Positions 33,983 to 43,829 of a stretch of 64,000 bases of DNA are shown piece after piece. The notes beneath the pieces were generated by a model. The model did no database searches. It saw only the letters and a program-made list of their open reading frames with translations, and had not been told where the DNA came from. Origin of the DNA: Branchinecta lynchi (taxonomy: Eukaryota > Arthropoda > Branchiopoda > Anostraca > Branchinectidae); assembly GCA_023053575.1 (NCBI GenBank), contig JAKZAP010000007.1, forward strand, positions 26,871,464-26,935,463, written 5' to 3'. The stretch's first letter is position 1; every line of letters starts with the position of its first letter. Made by a program: the position numbers and the translations under genes.

Positions 33983-34917
33983 AAAAGTCAAGCCGAATCT
34001 AAAAGTCGAACTTCTTCGTAATTTCAGTCGATTACTTTCGTCCCTTCATTTATTTGTTTCAGTTCCACCTTGAAAGAAAAAAAAGTAGCCGATAAGACTT
34101 TTAAAGGACGCATCGCACTGCACACACTGCACAGACACTGTCTTCCGGGATAGTTGACCACTTTAAAACTTGCTTACGAGCAGTTTTGTGTACTGTTAAT
34201 AAAAATCACCTTAAGTAATCAGTGCTTTTCTCAAAATTTAAGTACTCAAGTGGTTTGGTAGTATTTCAGTACTTAAGTACTCAAGTATTTAGGAAGGCTT
34301 ATTGTGGGGTTTCGTAAAAGATCCCTGATCAAAAGATCAACGACCGAGCAACAGATAGTTCCAAATAAGGGATACATTTAAATCAAGTTTTTGGGATCCC
34401 GAAGCTTAGTGACAAGACATCTATCTATATGACTTAATAAACTGTGTCTGCCCGTCTGTCTGTCTGTTAGCTTGAGAGATTAGCTTGATAAGCTTGAAGT
34501 TAGGTATGTTGTATGTTGTTCTCTGCATCGAAGGTATATAGTGTATGTAGTGGTGGTTTCAAGCTAAGATTTGATTCACGACTGAGAAACTTGCTGGATC
34601 GACTTCTTAAATTTGTTTTGGCCCCGGACTATTAGTTTGTGCGGATCCGGCAAAAAGAATTGGTAGTATAAGCATGCTTGTAGTTTCTTGATCAAGTATG
34701 TATTACTCTTGAATCAAGATACCAGGGCAAGCCTACACGCTGAACTGATCTATTTGTTTGTTGTGCTTGGTCGATACTACGGAAAAAGTCCGGTCACAAA
34801 CGGGACGAATTTCAAACTAGGGATAGGAAATTCATCCTTTGCCGTCGCTTTCCCGTCAAGTTGATAGTGCGGCCAGAATCCGGCGAAAACGAGAACTTAG
34901 TTTTAATATTAGTTTTA
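33983..34917. other. Spacer with a family B-like end
   Basis: A short 'agtactcaagt' repeat at 34220-34290 and 'tttttgggatcccgaag' with a (CTGT)n run at 34388-34470, which resembles a family B end. Otherwise nothing recognised. Confidence 0.35.
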
Positions 34918-35345
34918 ATAAATTATTCTGTTTGGAATAATCTGCCGTCTAGCATCAGGGAGTCTGCCACTTTATACGGATTTAAAAAGAAACTGAAAAC
35001 TTTCCACTTAATTAATCCGAGTTGAAGGGTATGTGGTCATTTTCTTCTTTTTTTTTTTATTTCTTTTTTTTTCACAGTTGTTCGGGTGGGGCTGAAACTG
35101 GTAATGAGTAAATATTAAGGATTCTTGTTGCGTGTCGTGTTCACGTTTAATTGTTTGTTATTTAAGTCATAGGCTAGGTGGATAATAAGTTGTTATGTTT
35201 AGTTATTTATTTATTAGATACAAGTAGTATTAATAAATTGCAGCACAAGTCCTTAGGACTTTCTTTTTGCTGCAATGGGATATTAGTAGTGTTATTTTAT
35301 TTTATTTTCAATGTTTTTGGTTAAAAATAAAAACCTACCTACCTA
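34918..35345 (+). pseudogene. LINE 3' end
   Basis: The plus frame at 34918-35025 reads 'NYSVWNNLPSSIRES', then 'FKKKLKTFHL' and a stop, the typical last residues of a CR1/Jockey-type RT protein. The 3' UTR follows, with a T-run and 'gcagcacaagtccttagg', and then a (CCTA)n tail at 35334-35345. Confidence 0.6.
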
Positions 35346-35482
35346 AATAATATGTTTGTCCAGTTGTTTTCGTCGGTATAGGGATAATAAAACGACTGAT
35401 CCATCCATCATCTTGTAATCGTGAAATTTACCCGGTAGTAAGTCTTACTTGGGCTACTGGGTAAATGGTGATGACCGGAATA

Positions 35483-35911
35483 TCATGTAAACCGAAAATC
35501 ATTTGAAAGAACAGCATCCTTCCGACGTAAAGAGCATGCCTCTCTGTTTAAACCAAACTGTCGTGGGTCTAGGTTCGCCTCAATATCTTGAAATAATTGT
35601 TCGAAAATAAAATGTTCAAAAACTTTAGACATAAAATGGGTTATAGAGATCGGTCTTAGGTCGTTGACAGATTGAACATTTTTGGATTTGGGTATAGGTG
35701 TGATATAAGCAAATTCCATGTAAAAACACTGGTTAAAAATGGCAGCCAAAATAAAACTAAGTTCCTCGGCACATTCAACAACGAGCTTTATTCGAATTTC
35801 ACTAGGATAGTTGCTCTTCCTCGCGTCTAGCCTACGTAGCTGTTTGCACACACAATACGGTTCTATAACGGGAATTTCTGCTGGATCTCCTGTTTCGGGT
35901 AGGGTAAGCAA
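35483..35911 (-). pseudogene. LINE reverse transcriptase fragment
   Basis: A minus frame with 'YITPIPKSKNVQSVNDLRPI', 'SKVFEHFIFEQL' and 'DPRQFG', which are RT domain 0-2 motifs of a CR1/Jockey-type element. It stops abruptly where the duplicated gene C upstream segment begins (35925). Confidence 0.7.
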
Positions 35912-35924
35912 AGGAGAATGTTAT

Positions 35925-36365
35925 CGTATCTATCTTATAACTGGCCGAACCCTGATGGTTATAGGAAGTACAAAGTTCGAGATCCATTCGAAGCAATTGT
36001 CCTTCTTCGCTTAGACAGCGAGACCATTATATTGTTGTGGACAGACTATCATCAGGCTTTCCCGGCTGGATTTTGTTCACTTTCATTATCAGCTTTAAAA
36101 AACTCGGTTTCCCGTACGGAAAAACGACTATTGCAAAAATCTTGGCAGTAATTTTAGTATACAAGCAGCCGGCTATGGTTTCTGCAGCAGCGGAAGCTCG
36201 AAATGCAGCAGATCTGGGTCTACCGAACTCGCGTTAGAGAATGTTTTCTTGGAAAAACTCGTCCCGCAAAAACCAGAATGCCACGTATGACAGTGTGAAA
36301 TCTGCAATGACTAGTTTTATAAAGGTCTGGTAACGAATATTTTAGCGGTCAGTTGAGACAGAAAA
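35925..36365 (+). promoter_or_regulatory. Gene C upstream region, duplicated at gene D
   Basis: About 440 bp closely matching 52465-52895. The first part contains a frame 'NWPNPDGYRKYKVRDPFEA' that is open in both copies but is interrupted by TAA in copy D. TATAAA is at 36318-36323 and the initiator TCAGTT at 36349-36354, 31-33 nt apart, so the 5' UTR would be about 15 nt. The TATA and TCAGT words are kept in the D copy. Confidence 0.55.
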
Positions 36366-36429
36366 ATGGCAGGAATTCTGTACTTGTTGTTGATAGGATT
36401 TGCGATAGCGCAAGATATCCAACCGAAAG
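36366..36429 (+). CDS. Gene C exon 1: signal peptide
   Basis: MAGILYLLLIGFAIAQ, then DIQPK, ending with phase-1 donor G|GTAGTT. A cleavage after AIAQ is likely. Context 'gaaaaATGG' is a strong start. The gene D copy differs by one residue (F to I). Confidence 0.8.
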
Positions 36430-39400
36430 GTAGTTGATTTTTTCAGGTTTTCACAGCAAATGTTTAATATTATCATACATTTCTTTCTCGAGTTCCATTT
36501 GGGCCCATTTACCCTAGGTTCACAAAGAGCTAATCGCGGCGATGAACGAGATTTTTCAATCAAAGCGACAGGAAATTGTTATCGCCTGGATGTTTACACT
36601 GAATTTTCGTTGGCAGCAGAGTTTAACGCGAAAAATAATTAAAATATTTAAAAATAACCCTTCAAATAATTAAAATACTTAAAAATAATTAATTGAATCA
36701 TAAAAAGGGTCGTCCATGTCGCTGTTGCGTGCATAGAATCGTAGGCTACTGTCGCCCGGTTAAAGTTGAATTTTCCCAACTCTGAAAATCGCTTGTCGAA
36801 GCAACAGAAATCGCCGATTTTGGCGACGAAAATCTTGGCGATGGCCGATATTGCCCTAGTGTGAAAGTCTGTGTGAACCTAGGGTTATATACAAAACAGA
36901 TTTGACATATTTACCACAGATGCAAATTTCATTCGCCGTGCAGCCTGTCTGACTTTCGCATCGCGACCACACCAAGCCTCGTCCAAACTTACAGAATCTT
37001 TCTGTAGTTTCAAAATATCCGTACACAGCATTGTACCTCAATGGTGTATTTACACACTGCGTAAAATCCGAGCATATTTTGAAATCCGAGCGTTTTTTAC
37101 GCACGTTTTGAGTTTGAAAACGTTTCTAGCAATACGGACTTATTTGAGAAATTGGTCCGTTTTGTATCCACATACGTCCTTATTGCTAGAAATCTTTTCA
37201 AGCTCAAAACGTGCGTAAAATACGCTAGGATTTCAAAATACGCTCGGATTTTACGCACGTTTTGAGCTTGAAAAGATTTCTAGCAATACGGACGTAAATA
37301 GAGAAATCGGTCCGTTTTGTATTCAAAACCGTTCTTATTGCTAGAACTCTTTTCAAGCTCAAAACGTGCGTAAAATACGATCGGATTTCAAAATACGCTC
37401 GGATTTTACGCAGTGTGTAAATGGACCATAAGAACAAAAAACGTCAACCCAGCGAATCCTGTGTAACCAATCAGCACCGTTATCCATCTGGCGTTTCTGG
37501 CTGGGCACTCGACAGGGTTGCCACCAGCTCAAGAAAAAAATGCCATGGCAAGCACTGTTGCCAAAAGGAGTGCAAAAACGCACGTATTACCGTTGCGGTG
37601 ATTTTTTTTTCTCTCCCGAATGATGCACGATTCTGCGTCCTGTAGGATGCCGTCCTATAGTGTGCGACCCCATTTCGGACCGCACAAGAATAGTGTTTGC
37701 TGTTTCAGAGCGACTGCAATTTTATCCCGTGTGAAAAAAAGTAAAACTCATGATTCCGAAGCAAAATCTATGATTTCACGAGAAATACATGTTTTTTTAA
37801 AGCAAATCGATTGATATCCATGGCAGGAGTCGGAAAATCCATGTTTTCATGGATAAATCAATGGCGGTGGCAACCCTGGCACTCGATGGTTCATCCTCGG
37901 CTCGAAGAGATGGTCATTAAGAGTATAAAAAGAAAAAGTTCCCGTACCATTTGTGCATCAATTGCAAGGGTCAACTAGTTACAAACCATTCTGCTTAAAG
38001 CACCCGTCTTACATATAATACTAATGCAACCTACTTCCGTAATCACTCCATATATTTCTAAACCCGGAGACCCACGTTTCGTGCGGTACATTCTAACCCC
38101 TCCAAAAAAACCTAGCTGAGTTTCTCACTTGCCGTGTTTTGCTACCTTCGATGTGTATCACGGTTTCGACAGTTGTCTGCGAGAAGTTTTTGCATCAGAA
38201 AAACCGATTATGTAAATTGTTACCCTGTTTTCGCTACAAGTCAACCGGTCTCGAAAACGCTTAAAACAGCCAAAACCGTTGGTAGTTTCTAGAAAGCACA
38301 GCATAGTTAAAGTATTCAAATACAGTTGAAGAGTAAATAGTGCGAGGGGTCCTTTATGAAAAATAGTTGGTAACTGGATTATATAACATATTAGGTGCGT
38401 TTTTGACAGTTACCGTAGGTTCACACAGACATTCACACTGAGGTGATATCGGCCATCGCCGAGATTTTCGTCGCCAAAATCGGCGATTTCTGTTGCTTCG
38501 TCAGGCGATTTTCAATGTTGGAAAAATTCAACTTTAATCGGGCGACATTACGATTTTATGCACGCAACAGCAACATAGACGACCCTTTTGATGATTCAGC
38601 TTTAAAACAATTAATTATTGCTGTTCAGTTCTACCCCATTTTGTATGAAAAGCGAGAAAAGGGATTTTTTTTTCAAGTTTTTCGCGGTAAATTCTGTTAC
38701 CGACGAAAATTCAGTGTGAACATCCAGACGATAAAAATCGTCTGTTGCTGCGATTGAAAAAACTCGTTCATCGTTCGTTTGTAATCAAAACCCTGAGGCA
38801 AAATTATAATTGGCTGGTGGGGTTCATGAAAATGCATATTTTGTTTAAAAGTATTTTCTTACTTTGCGGTAAAGATTGGTATTTGAAGGAATACTCGGAT
38901 TTGGGAAGTAGCGATTTCTAGGTAAATCTTGTTGAATCTCTAATATTCAAGCGAAGTTTCATCGACCTAGCACATCTGGAAGTGCCTTAACTCGCGAAGA
39001 CCGGAATCCCAGACCCTCCCCCCCTCCAACTCCACACACAATACCCGGAGCCAATCTGGTTTTGTGAATGATTTATCCAGAGACTTTCGACCCCGATCAC
39101 ACAAGTCTAAGCGGGTCAATTATTCCCCCCCCCCCCCCCCACCAATAGTTGTCAGATCCGGTCCGGAAATGAAAAAGATCACCAGAGAGAAATGTCCTCT
39201 GTTCAATTATTAAATTTCAGTAAAATCCGATCACCCATTCCAAAGTTACGCATGACTCAATATTCTGGATTCCCCACTCCCCGTGTCCCTGATGTGCCTG
39301 CCAAGATTCGTCGTGAAAATCCACCAAAAACGGAATTCCGGAAACCCACTCCCCCCCCCCAAGTGTCCGGATCCAGTCCATTTGTAAAAGGTTTACCTGG

Positions 39401-40590
39401 AGCAGATGTTTGTTCTTCCCAGCAAGTTTCATCCCGATCCCTCCATTCTAACCGTTTCTCGAGATTTCCGGTCTCCCCCCCCCCCCCCAACTCACGCGAC
39501 AGTGCCCGGAGACAATCCAGTTTTGTAAATAATTTATCCAGAGCAGTCAGTTTGATCGGGTCCCTGATACGCCTGCCAAGTTTCGTCGTGAAAATCCCCA
39601 AAACCGCCATCACCGGAATTCCGGGACCCCCCCCCCCCCCCCCAAGTCTCCGGATCCAGTACAATTGTCTAAACGGTTTATCTAGAGCAGATGGTTGTTC
39701 TTCCCAGCAAGTTTCACACCGATCCCTCCATTCTAACCGTTTCTTGAAATTTCCGGTGTCCCCGCCCAGACCCCCCCCTAGCTGTTGAATCCGGTCAAGA
39801 CTTATCAGGAGATGAGAGATATATAGTCTATTCAGTTATTAAGTTTCATTCCAATCCAATCACACATTCGAAAGTTGCACACCACTGAATTTCCCGGATT
39901 CCCCCGCCCTCCACTCCCCCCTAGATGGTCGGATCGTAAAGCTGATTATTTCTCAGTTTGTTTGGTCTAGTCCCTGATATGCCTGCCAAGTTTCATTGTC
40001 CTAGCACATCTGGAAATACCCTAGCTAAATAGCGTTACACAAAAACCACACGACCGACAGACTGACAGACGGAATTGTGATCGACAAATGGCAGTGGAGC
40101 CAGAGCTGCAAGTGCCATAAAAACTACTGCTTTTTTGTTGCCTTCAAGCTGAGTGTGGTGCTGTTCCAGGCCTTGCTACAGAGCTGGAATCTAGGTCTGC
40201 GTAACAGCTAAGGAGCACACATTGAGCTTAGCTAATAGCTGCTGAAAACAACACTTTCAGTTACAGATGTACAGACCGGGAAAGCGGAAAACGTACGGAC
40301 TATAATAGTAAATAAACACACATATTAATTAGTGGGTCTGGAGACACTAGGGATGACCTTTATTTTTAACGGCAGACCAGAACATCACCTGCGGAAGGGC
40401 GTGTCCAGAAACTCGACCAGGAACCTTCGGAATTTGCTCTGAAAGTTGTGGAAACGGTTGTCCCCAGGGACAAGGCTGTTGCTCAAACGGATGTGGCCAT
40501 ACCTGCAAGCAACTGCTTTCTACCCCAGGAAGAGGAGACATGTGTCCAATTTCTGGTGAGTGTGGCTTTCCCTTGCGATTTTCTTGCTGA
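36366..40590 (+). CDS. Gene C: secreted WAP-like protein (spliced)
   Basis: Exon 1 36366-36429 (signal peptide) joins in phase 1 to the WAP-like exon starting at 40376. Two ends are possible. If the donor GTGAGT at 40556 is used, the mature protein continues to a downstream exon, for which 43641-43828 is the only candidate. If it is not used, the frame runs ten codons further (ECGFPLRFSC) to TGA at 40588, giving a 92-aa, 12-Cys secreted peptide. The readthrough end is conserved in gene D with only a synonymous difference. The promoter, exons and intron ends match gene D, so the two are recent tandem paralogues. Role unknown; WAP proteins are commonly protease inhibitors or antimicrobial. Confidence 0.7.
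36512..36884. mobile_element. PIF/Harbinger-type MITE in gene C intron 1
   Basis: Termini CCCTAGGTTCACA and TGTGTGAACCTAGGG are inverted repeats, and the element is flanked on both sides by TTA (36509-36511 and 36885-36887), the target duplication typical of PIF/Harbinger. Internal 'tttggcgacgaaaatc' is shared with 53069-53878 (orthologous insertion in gene D) and 38413-38775 (independent copy). Confidence 0.8.
37049..37421. mobile_element. Palindromic MITE
   Basis: The whole 373 bp is near-palindromic, from TTTACACACTGCGTAAAATC to GATTTTACGCAGTGTGTAAA. Inside, the unit 'acgcacgttttgagcttg...attgctagaaa' occurs four times in alternating orientation, so it folds as two nested hairpins. It is absent from the matching place in gene D (near 54015). 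Confidence 0.75.
37513..37878. mobile_element. hAT-type MITE with perfect 8-bp target duplication
   Basis: Termini CAGGGTTGCCACCAGC and GGTGGCAACCCTG. Flanked by GCACTCGA at 37505-37512 and 37879-37886. The gene D segment has the unoccupied site GCACTCGA at about 54556, so the insertion postdates the C/D duplication. Confidence 0.9.
38005..38360 (+). repeat. Family F repeat, uninterrupted copy
   Basis: Starts at 'cccgtcttacatataatac' and ends 'gcgaggggtccttta'. It defines the intact order of the two halves that are separated by family B in gene A intron 2. Confidence 0.6.
38413..38775. mobile_element. PIF/Harbinger-type MITE, right end truncated
   Basis: TTA followed by CCGTAGGTTCACACAGAC, then 'gccatcgccgagattttcgtcgcc', the reverse of 36512-36884. 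The other end is missing where a family A repeat begins. Confidence 0.6.
38776..40120 (-). repeat. Family A repeat copy, reverse
   Basis: Head 'gtaatcaaaaccctgaggc' at 38781, tandem C-run units at 38990-40020, and the degenerate terminal hairpin ATGGCAGTGG...CAAGTGCCATA ending at 40119. A Pro/Ser-rich 198-codon frame (39192-39788) is made by the repeat. Absent from gene D intron 1. Confidence 0.7.
40376..40555 (+). CDS. Gene C exon 2: 10-Cys WAP-like module
   Basis: Acceptor 'tttttaacggcag'. 180 nt, phase 1-1 if the GTGAGT donor is used. Cys pattern identical to gene D and nearly to gene A: C-x3-C-P-x9-C-x3-C-x3-C-x5-CC-x3-C-x3-C-x13-C, with CSNGCGHTC as the WAP end. Reading through the donor ends at TGA 40590. 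Confidence 0.8.
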
Positions 40591-40720
40591 CACCATTTCT
40601 AATGCTGTCTTTGGAACATGACGATGATGCGTTCTTTGTCACGGGAGTTTTCATCGGTGGTCTCCGGTTACTCTTGCGTTTTTGCATCCACTGGTGACTA
40701 CCCACCAGTCTTATAACCCG

Positions 40721-41150
40721 TTTTTGGGATCCCAAAACGTAAGTGACGGGATACCTATGTTACCGCAAAAGTTGTCATTCTGTCCGTCCGTCAGTCTGTG
40801 CGCACTATAAATATTGAAGGGAATGAGATATTTTGATGAAACTTGGTGTGAGGATTCTTTGGGTCAAGGGAAAAGTCAAATCAGATGGGTTTTGTAGCCC
40901 TATATTTAGGGGTCGGCGAGGGGGTTTAAATTAAGGGGCAAATGATAAATTTTTAAACATATAATGTGATAGTAGATTACGGGGTAAGAACACATGCTGA
41001 ACACGACGAAGAAAACCATTTCGTCATCGAACAAGTAGTTCGCCTGGAATCCGGTCAAAACTGGGAAGTTTACGCTGAGTTCGTTGTTGAGCTTTCTTTT
41101 CTCCCCTGACAAGTAGTTCCGGAATTCGGCAAAGCAGGGAAATTGGCAGA
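40721..41150 (-). repeat. Family B copy 5, reverse and truncated
   Basis: Starts TTTTTGGGATCCCAAAACG and runs through a reversed (gtccgtcc) run, 'gaaacttggtgtgagg' and two 147-bp units. The second palindromic end is missing. Inserted just downstream of the gene C WAP exon. Confidence 0.65.
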
Positions 41151-41339
41151 AGTAGCAGGAACTTTTCGTTCAGACAGATATGACGTATAGAGAGAGGGAT
41201 CATTTTTTTTACAAACAGTGTACATATTATGTGAACACGTACCACCCCACAAAGCTTTCACCTGTCCTAAGGGGGAGACCTCAATTCAAATATTCGTAAG
41301 CACTCGTCCAAAACAAATATAAGACGAGATCATGTGAAC

Positions 41340-42590
41340 AAAAAAAAACGGCAGGGAGAACACCAAAAAAACACGAAATTACCAGGGTCGACCACCCAAA
41401 CAAAACCAAATTTTACTTTTTACGTTATAAAAAAAAAATCATATTTGTGAAATAGCATGGGTTTCAAAAGATCCTTAAAAGTACTCAGCACTTCCTCACT
41501 CTGGATCACCCCCCCCCCCCCTCTCCCCAGAGCATTCCAACTCCGAATACCACGGTGCAACACCGAAAACTCTGAGTATTCAGCAGAGGTACGACACAAT
41601 TCCCAGTAGATCTCGTATGATGATGATGGGTTGAAGTTACTGTGTGCAACAGATCCCTAAAGCATGTCAATTATTGTTTATGCACTAGTCGAAAAATAAA
41701 TAATAAAGTATACAACTCACGAAGACCAGCAGCAGAAAGAATGCTCAGATTATTACGGACCGAATAACGTATATATATTTACGTATTATACCCACATTTC
41801 TAGATAAGGTTTACCCAACCCAAGCAACATGATTTTGGAACGATAGCGTCTCATGGATAATTAGTTCGAGGTACTTTGTGTCAGTAACTCTTTTTATGTT
41901 ACCACAATCTGAAGTTATTTCAGCAAACCAAGGCTAGGGATTAAACGATCGTCCAGATAAAATAAAGTTTGACTAATTCCTGTTAAGTTTTAGCTTATTT
42001 ACCCTAAACCAAATATCAAGCTTGTTGACCATATCAGTCATAGATAAGGTTAGAAGATCAGTTGTTTGCAGAGTATCGTCTGCAAAAAGTGCATTAGTCT
42101 CATTCCGTACATGCGTTGTACTTTGTACAGTGGTGGTGCAGCAGCTGAAAAAAAATCTTGGTAAATCATTAATAAGTACTCAAAAATCAGTACTGAACCC
42201 TGCGGAACAATTTTGGCAATTGGTGCCAAATTTGACGTTTTGTCATTAATTTGGAAATACATCGTCCTTACGCTGAGGAAGTCCCTTATAAAATGAAGAG
42301 CCGGCCCTCGTAATCCATAATTTTCACATTTCTGAATTAGTATTTGGTGGCTTATCGTAAAAAACGCCTTAAAGACATCCAGAAATAACGCCGCTACCTT
42401 CAAATCCTTATCCAAAGCATCATCAATAATGCTAGTCACAAACTGCAATGCATCCTCAGTCCTTCGATTTTTGCGAAACCCAAACTGTGTCGGACAAAAT
42501 ATTTCATAATTCTAAAGAAAATCATTTATCCTCTTACAAAAGCACTTTTCCATGATGCGTGACATGACTGGAAGAACTATAACGTGTGAA
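41340..42590 (-). pseudogene. LINE fragment (RT and C-terminus), old copy shared with gene D
   Basis: Minus-strand broken frames: 'SRIMEKCFCKRINDFL' and 'CPTQFGFRKNRRTEDAL' (42570-42440), 'AALFLDVFKAFFTISHQILI' (42400-42330), 'VPQGSVL' (42200), and a C-terminal 'FSVLHRGIRSWNALG' (about 41570-41525). Typical CR1/Jockey RT order. 41380-41690 also occurs at 56098-56413, so this LINE was present before the gene C/D duplication. Confidence 0.7.
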
Positions 42591-42659
42591 TCACAACACC
42601 AGCTTTAACTCAACCTTAACTAAGGAACAAGCTTTAATTGTTTTTCCACAACTTCATTT

Positions 42660-42770
42660 TCCAGCTTGAGCTACCTGAGCCTGAAGAGGACCCTTGCCAA
42701 GAAGGGCCGAAATACAGCTCTAGTATTATGTAGCTGACGTATCCGGTTTGCACCGTCAAATATCGCAAGG
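42660..42770 (+). repeat. Family C arm
   Basis: 'gagcctgaagaggacccttg' then 'gggccgaaatacagctc' and 'ccggtttgcaccgtcaaatat', one arm of the foldback family seen whole at 55075-55310. Confidence 0.6.
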
Positions 42771-42879
42771 TGTACTTTGTAAACTTCAACGACTAAACGT
42801 GGGAATTTGCTATAATCTATTCAGCGCTTCGAAGTGTACTAAATTCTGAAAGTCGCACAATGCCTCAGTATCTGCACTT

Positions 42880-43200
42880 GTGACAGACATAAATGGAAAC
42901 AGTCGGTTTTGCGTCAAAATAGTGAATCTGAAAATTTGAAACTAATCTGAAAATCAGTTGATTTTTTTCAAAAATGTCCTTTTGGTTGTCGAAAACAGCA
43001 GTTTTTTCTGCAGAAAAAGTCGTTAAAAATTACCAGCCAGTCGGTAAATCAGTGGATTTTTCTGAAAATCAGTGGTTTTTCCTGATAATCAGTGGATTTT
43101 TCTGATAATCAGTGGATTTTTTTTTTAAAATATCATTTTGTTGTTGAAAAAGTAGTTTTTTTCTGCAGAAAAAGTCGTTAAAACTACCAGCAAGTCTGTA
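42880..43200 (+). repeat. Short tandem words AATCAGTGGATTTTTCTG
   Basis: Several imperfect copies at 42950-43190, mixed with 'cagcagttttttctgcagaaaaagtcgtt' hairpins. No coding content. Confidence 0.6.
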
Positions 43201-43254
43201 AATGCTTCCCCCCACCAAAAAAAAAAATATTTTGGCTAGTGACGCCTCTGGGAG

Positions 43255-43660
43255 AAAGTATCATGTTTTCCTCAATACCTTAAAGGATCCCTCGCACTAT
43301 GTAATCTTCAGGTTGCAGTATTTTAAAATATTTGAATACTTTAAAACTAGGCTGTGCTTTCAACAAATAACCCGCTGTTTTGGCTGTTTTAAGCCTTTCC
43401 TGACACCCGTTGACTTAAAGCAAAACAGGGAAACAATTTACATAACCGGATTTTCTGATGGAAAAACTTCTCGCAGACAACCGTTGACTGCGTGATACAC
43501 ATCGAAGGTAGCAAAACACGGCAAGTGAGAAAATCAGCGTGGTTTTGTTAGAGGGGTTCAAATGTACCGTACGACATTGGGGTCACCGGGTTTAGAAATG
43601 TATGAAGTGATTGTGGAATTAGGTTGCTTTAGTATTATAGGTAAGACAGGTACTTTAAGG
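43255..43660 (-). repeat. Family F copy, reverse
   Basis: 'ggatccctcgcactatg' through 'ggtagcaaaacacggcaag' to 'gtaagacaggtactttaag'. The right end overlaps the first bases of the candidate gene C terminal exon. Confidence 0.6.
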
Positions 43661-43828
43661 GTCCATGTTAGTAATATCTATGTCACATGTGTTGGTCATG
43701 AGAGACTTGGAGCGGTAAACTGGAATCCGGCTAACTGCACGAAAGAAGTAACGTGTATGAAGCAGGACAATCAGCAGGTACGGCCGATGTGCGACAGAGC
43801 CGAGGTCTGTTATTTCGGTCTAAACTAA
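43641..43828 (+). CDS. Possible terminal exon of gene C
   Basis: After 'ttagtattatag' a frame in phase 1 runs 61 residues to TAA 43828, with five Cys (C-x16-C-x5-C-x11-C-x5-C) near the end. Spacing around the first three resembles the candidate exon at 14554-14690. Its first ~20 bases belong to a family F repeat, which weakens the call. No poly(A) signal seen close by. Confidence 0.28.
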
Positions 43829-43829
43829 G

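Noticed and set aside
35918..36237. Conserved frame 'NWPNPDGYRKYKVRDPFEA' upstream of gene C
   Set aside because: The gene D copy has an in-frame TAA and replacements as frequent as silent changes; treated as promoter-proximal duplicated DNA.
39192..39788. 198-codon Pro/Ser-rich plus frame
   Set aside because: Made by oligo-C runs of a family A repeat. Similar frames appear in every copy and on both strands.
42880..43200. CRISPR-like short repeats
   Set aside because: Spacing and units are irregular, spacers are not unique and the genome is eukaryotic.
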